Below are positions 37,843-42,500 of a stretch of 42,500 nt of DNA, piece by piece. Numbering within the stretch: position 1 is the stretch's first letter; every line of letters starts with the position of its first letter. Source of the stretch: Brugia malayi (taxonomy: Eukaryota; Nematoda; Chromadorea; Rhabditida; Onchocercidae). The DNA lies in NCBI RefSeq assembly GCF_000002995.4, contig NW_025062476.1, positions 625,001 to 667,500 of the forward strand. The letters run 5' to 3'. The notes under the pieces are model-generated. The model worked only from the letters and a program-made list of their open reading frames with translations, ran no database searches and was not told the DNA's origin. The position numbers were made by a program, and so were the translations under genes.

Positions 37843-38723
37843 GAAAATAAAGTCTTATTGTGGAATTATCAATACAAAATTTGATCTTTTTATCTTCTGT
37901 TATAAAATTCCACAAATTGATTGAAGATTTTGTCAGCTTTTTGGTATTAAAAGATTAATATTATGATATTATTAAACAATAACGAATTAAATTTTTCGAA
38001 TAATTTGAATCATTTCAATAGAATATTGTTCACAATGTAACAGATATTCTTCCCAATGAACAGAAAAGAGTAATTGTTTAGCTTAATGTCTACAGAGAAA
38101 TTTGGATTATCATTAACAATTTACAAATGATATAACTAGGATGAACTGTATTTCTAAACATGTTAAATAAATTTAATTCTATTGCTTTTTAGTAATTGTA
38201 CTAAAAGTTACGAAAATTATACTTGCATTAAATATTTTAAGTTTTGATTTCGATTAATTTTAACATAATCTAATTTTTCCAGTGAACGATATTTATTAAA
38301 TTTACACTTTGTTATTTTGTTTTTGTTTCAACGTTTGTACTATTTTTGGATAAAATAAAATGATAATAATGTTCTTTCTTCTTTTTTCAAAAAAAATTCT
38401 TAATTTTCTTGTTCTTAAATTATGAATGAAAAGTTTAGTATTACATTTATGAATTGATGTGATCTACAGTTATCCATAGAAAATTTATGATTATTATCAC
38501 TGTAACACGTGAGGTGATAAATAATGATATAAGCATAATCTTGTACGCATTTATTGATTATTTACTACTTTCCAATAAAATACAAACGCTCAAATGATAT
38601 GTAAGTGATTTGTAAGTCTTTGATAATTTTATGCTTATCACATTGTTAGCTTATCAGATAATAGTCATAAAAAATATTTGCTATTATCACTTATCATCCA
38701 TAAACTGATAATTGTTATTTCAA
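37843..38723. other. Spacer between convergent eIF3e and BTB-BACK genes
   Basis: The right part must be the 3' UTR of the BTB-BACK gene. TTTATT at 38550-38555 could be its polyadenylation signal on the - strand. From 38494 TGATAA motifs become dense. Confidence 0.55.
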
Positions 38724-38823
38724 TCAACTGTTCCATTTATTCTGTAATTCTGACTTATCAGTAATTGTTGATGTTATCGATGAGCTTTGATCTGTTTCAC
38801 CACTATAATCACTACTCTTATCA
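38494..38823. promoter_or_regulatory. Cluster of ten TGATAA/TTATCA (GATA-factor) motifs
   Basis: TTATCA at 38494, 38635, 38651, 38684, 38691, 38755 and 38818; TGATAA at 38515, 38621 and 38706, the last within ACTGATAA, the extended site known for the nematode intestinal factor ELT-2. By a rough estimate for DNA of this composition fewer than one would be expected in 330 bases. The cluster overlaps the 3' end of the BTB-BACK gene. Function is inferred only. Confidence 0.45.
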
Positions 38824-39132
38824 CTACTAGTTGTAACACTTCTCGTATTACTTGACTCTAAAACAAAAAGAATTAAGAAAAAAATTTATAGTACAAATTA
38901 ATTATTGCAGTAAAAATTTTTTTTAAGCAAAAAGAAAAAAAAAATTAATTTAACTATGTTCAAAAATAAACATTCATTAATCAATTATATAACGTAACGT
39001 ATTTTTTAGCAAAGTAAGCGTAATAAACGTGATAAAAAAAAAGAAAAAACCTTCACTTTCAGGTGAACTACCAGCTGTTTTACGTTGTCTTCGTGATTGT
39101 TTATTTTTGCTACCTTTTGTTTTATCTGAAAC

Positions 39133-39180
<48 letters not shown>

Positions 39181-42100
39181 ATTTAAACAATAACACTTTT
39201 TTATACTTATTTAAATAGAAATTAAATTTCTCTTTAAAATTTCCATTTTTTTCGTTGTGTTTGTAAAATTTTACAGAATTTATCATTTAAATTCTTTTTC
39301 TTTTCTGACTTCAATTTCATATTTAACTATAATTATTATTAATTAATCAATAAATTTATTTCTAAACAATTCTAATATTATTTTCTTTCTCTTTTTTCTT
39401 CCATCTCTCCTCCTTTTCTCTCTCTCTTTCTCCTCTGTGTTTTTCTTCTTTCATAATTTAAAAATATTATGTAAAAATTGAACGAAAATTATTTACATTT
39501 TATCATTTATCGAAATTGCTCAAATTTTCAAAAGACTTTCAAAATTAATTGTATATATATTTTTTTTTTTTTAAAATAAGAAAATGATAAATAATAATTA
39601 AACAAAATTTCAAAATTATTTTTACTTTATTTAAAAGAAAATTTTGGATAGACTTCTATTACTTATATAAATTAGCAGTTGTAATTTTTAAATAATTTAT
39701 ATTTTATTCATTCACTTAAAAAGTTTCACTTTAAATTCATCCAAAATTTTTTTCATTCATTCATTTAAAAAAAAAAAAAAAAAAACGCATAAATTTTCAT
39801 ACCATTTCCATCTTTTGATGCTTTCTTTTCATTTTTTTCATTCTTAATTACAATATCCTTTTTTTCTGAGAAAAAAAAAAAAAAAACAAATCTTTTTGGT
39901 TTTCTTTTTACAAATTAATTTTATAAATTTTAATTATTTTTTATTATAGAATTCATTATTTCATTTTTATTTAGTTTAAAGAAATGTAAAATTTCAATAA
40001 AACTATGCGAAAAAAAAAAGACCTTTTGCTAATTCTGTTGGCATTATATTACGCTTTTGTCCACCTATAATTAATTAAATTAATTATTAATAAAAATTAA
40101 AATTTTGCTATTTTATTAAAATTTCTTGTAGTTAATTAAAATATACATTATATTATATGCATCTGTACATATTTGCATATTTTTTTAACTTTGAAAAAAA
40201 AAAAAAAAAACATTTCAATATTAAATTATATTTTCCCAAATTTTTTAATTATCTCGAAAATAAAAAAGAAAATTTGACTAAATGATATAAAAAAATAGGA
40301 AAGAAAAAAAAAATTTTTTTCTTTTTTCTTTTCAAAAAATAAATTTCATTAAGGAAACAGAAATAATTATTATAATTTTAATTATTTAACCATTAATTAT
40401 AACAAATTAAACATAACTTTATATTCTTTTGCGTAATTTGTCATACGTTCAGCACGTGTCGTACGTCGTTTTTGTGAAATACTAAATATCGAACGTTTCA
40501 TATCTTTACCTTCACTAATTATTTCACTTTTTTTATCATCTATTGTTTTTGATGGTGATACTTCTGAAAAAAAAAGAAAAAGAAAGAAAAAATATAATTT
40601 TTAAAATTTGAAAGAAAAAAAGTGAAAAAAAAAATCACTGAAAATATAAAAATAGTATTAATAATTTAATTTTTTTTTCCTTTTTTTTTCTCCCTAAACT
40701 ATAATTTTAATAATTTTATCTAATTAGAACAATTTTATTTTATAATTTAATAAAATTTTCTAAAAAATAAATGAACAAAAATAAGTTTAATTAATTACTT
40801 GGTTTAGCTGTAATATAAGATGCTTTAATTGGTGGTGCTTTTCTCCGATATACAATCTTTCGACTTGGTACATTAATACTGAAAATAAAAATAATCGTTT
40901 GAATTATTTTAAATATATTATTTCAGTTTTGTATTAATTAAGTTTTTTTCTCTCCCTCTTCTTCTTTCTGCTAATATATTTGTTGTAATAGCGAATTTAA
41001 ATTTTTAGAATTATTAAAATTGACGTAAATCATGCAAAAAATGCAATATTTAAAATTTCTCAAAATTATTCATATACATATATATATAAATATGAAATAA
41101 TTAAATTTAGTCAAAAATTATTTAATCTGAAAAATTTTTTGAAAATAATTAGTTTTATAAAAAATATGCTTTTTTTTTTCTCAATAGCATTCACTTATTT
41201 CACATATTATATATTAAATTTTCAATTTTTCTTTTTTTTATTTTAAAATTTTTGAAAAAAAATTTATAATAATTTTTTTTTTTTTAAAAAAAAAAAATCT
41301 TACACAAATTGTTGATAATCAATTTTATTACCACAACGTTTGTATGAATTATGTTCAGCTAATACACATACACGATAAGCATTTGTATTATTAAACGTGT
41401 AATGAGCAAATGCTGACATCTAAAATTTAATTTAAAATAGAATTTATATATATATATATTTTTTTTTGGACAAATAAATAAATACATGAATAGATAGGTA
41501 AATAAATAAATAAATAAATAAACAAATAAACAAATAAATAAATATATACAAATTATGTAAGATTTTTTTTTTTAAAAAAAAATAGTTATAAACACTTTTT
41601 TTTAATATTTTTAGAATAGAAAAAAGAAAAAGGTTGAAAATATTGTATAAATATATAATTAGCATAAATACATATAATTAATAACTATAATTGATTAACA
41701 AATCAATATTTCAGGAGTTAAACTTTAATTTGAAACTATGATATTTTACATTAATTGTATACGTCATTTTTTCTTTTTTTTTTTTTTAAAAAAAAGAAAA
41801 ACCTACTATTTGTGCATAATTAGGCACAGTTTTTGTAAGCGTAAAAAGATCAGAACGTTGATTAGACGTCAAATTAACAACACGTATGCAACGTAAGATT
41901 AGATGAGAAAAGTGAATACGTTCCGGTTTAGCAGCTAACCATGAAATAGCTGTTTCTACTACATCAAATTCACTGCTTATATTTAAATCACATCTGTCAA
42001 TTAATTATTTATCCGTAAAAAAAATGAAAATAAGGAAAAAAAGCGAATATTTATAAAGAAAAAAAAACTTTTTCTTATAAAGAATTTAGTTTAATTAATT

Positions 42101-42500
42101 AATTAACTAAATCGATTAGTCAAATTTATGCATATATTTGCAACATAAATTACTCAATTAATCAAAATAAATTCTCAATAAAGTCAGTTTAATATTGTGA
42201 TTTTAAATTAAATGAAACATTTGATGCAAAAAATAAACGAATTAAATAAAACATTTAAGGAAGAAAAAGCCATCATTTTTATAAATTTGATACAAAAAAT
42301 AAATAATTAAATATATATATATATAAGAAATTGATTAATTAATTAATTAATTAATAAGAATTAAGTAAACCGATCCAAAATACGAAGCATAGCATCAAGT
42401 GGGACATCATTAAATGATGACATCTTTCGAATAATTTGAAATTTGCTAACAGCAATATCAATAACTTTTCGTCCTAATGTTGTATCCAATAATAATTGCA
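38724..42500 (-). CDS. BTB-BACK domain protein with basic C-terminal tail, 5' part outside the window
   Basis: Exons on the - strand: 42500-42371 (partial), 41993-41807, 41419-41304, 40878-40799, 40563-40447, 40064-40023, 39865-39803, 39125-39051, 38857-38724. Phases join all nine and give 313 residues to TGA. The first two exons hold the BACK domain that follows BTB in Cullin-3 adaptors: LDAMLRILDRCDLNISSEFD, then VETAISWLAAKPERIHFSHL and ILRCIRVVNLTSNQRSDLF. The BTB domain itself should lie right of the window. No kelch repeats follow. Instead come a short domain with YRVCVLAEHNSYKR and INVPSRKIVYRRKAPPIK, and then ~170 residues rich in Lys, Arg, Ser (MKRSIFSISQKRRTTRAER, KNKQSRRQRKTAGSSPESEE) that look disordered and may hold a nuclear localisation signal. 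I cannot name the ortholog. The exon at 40563 uses the GTATGA donor, which alone keeps the frame. Confidence 0.85.
39136..39179. repeat. 44-base A run (T run on the gene strand)
   Basis: The homopolymer lies just upstream of the acceptor of the exon at 39125-39051 and so forms its polypyrimidine tract on the - strand. Confidence 0.9.
41440..41545. repeat. AT and AAAT/AAAC simple repeats in an intron
   Basis: A short AT run (41447-41459) and then TAAA/CAAA units from 41474 to 41545 lie in the intron between exons at 41807 and 41419. The - strand open frame here is a product of the repeat. Confidence 0.85.

Overview
The window is strongly AT-rich nuclear DNA from a nematode, most likely a filarial worm (Onchocercidae). 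The reasons are short exons with nematode-type splice sites (acceptors such as TTTTCAG, donors such as GTAAGT), acceptor-like sites just upstream of several start codons as in spliced-leader trans-splicing, conserved genes with nematode-like proteins, and a decayed block of bacterial genes that looks like Rickettsiales/Wolbachia DNA inserted in the nuclear genome. The species cannot be fixed by reading alone.

Layout from left to right. 1-1881: AT-rich, non-coding, starting with an ATA array. 1882-5691 (-): a nine-exon RRP9/U3-55K gene, with a pair of CACGTG E-boxes upstream. 6344-6483: five copies of a 28-bp repeat. 6535-8125: bacterial remnants, namely a broken sigma-70 factor gene (rpoD, - strand), an unassigned stretch, and a fragment of the complex I gene nuoJ (+ strand). 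8784-9584 (-): a possible two-exon small membrane protein. 10553-11870 (+): ribosomal protein S9 (uS4). 12216-17330 (-): a ten-exon gene for a 454-residue protein that looks like a beta-propeller and that I do not recognise; three of its introns or intron parts are built of tandem repeats. 17331-28947: an 11.6-kb gene-poor stretch of homopolymers, microsatellites, a nested 46/108-bp and 27-bp minisatellite, and one isolated exon-like islet near 21.8 kb. 28948-31457 (+): a five-exon CLIC-type (EXC-4/EXL-1 family) gene. 34135-37560 (+): an eleven-exon eIF3 subunit e gene. 38494-38823: a dense cluster of TGATAA (GATA-factor) motifs. 38724-42500 (-): the 3' part of a BTB-BACK protein gene that runs off the window.

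Three of the genes serve protein synthesis: RRP9 (U3 snoRNP, 18S rRNA processing), RPS9 (40S subunit) and eIF3e (initiation). They lie on different strands with large gaps, so this is not an operon. Every exon junction given below was checked by carrying the reading phase across it; in the six multi-exon genes with a known end the phases close exactly at the stop codon.

I found no tRNA, rRNA, CRISPR array or intact transposon. The most interesting items are the rpoD/nuoJ remnants, the unrecognised propeller-like gene, the exon-like islet, the minisatellite and the GATA cluster.
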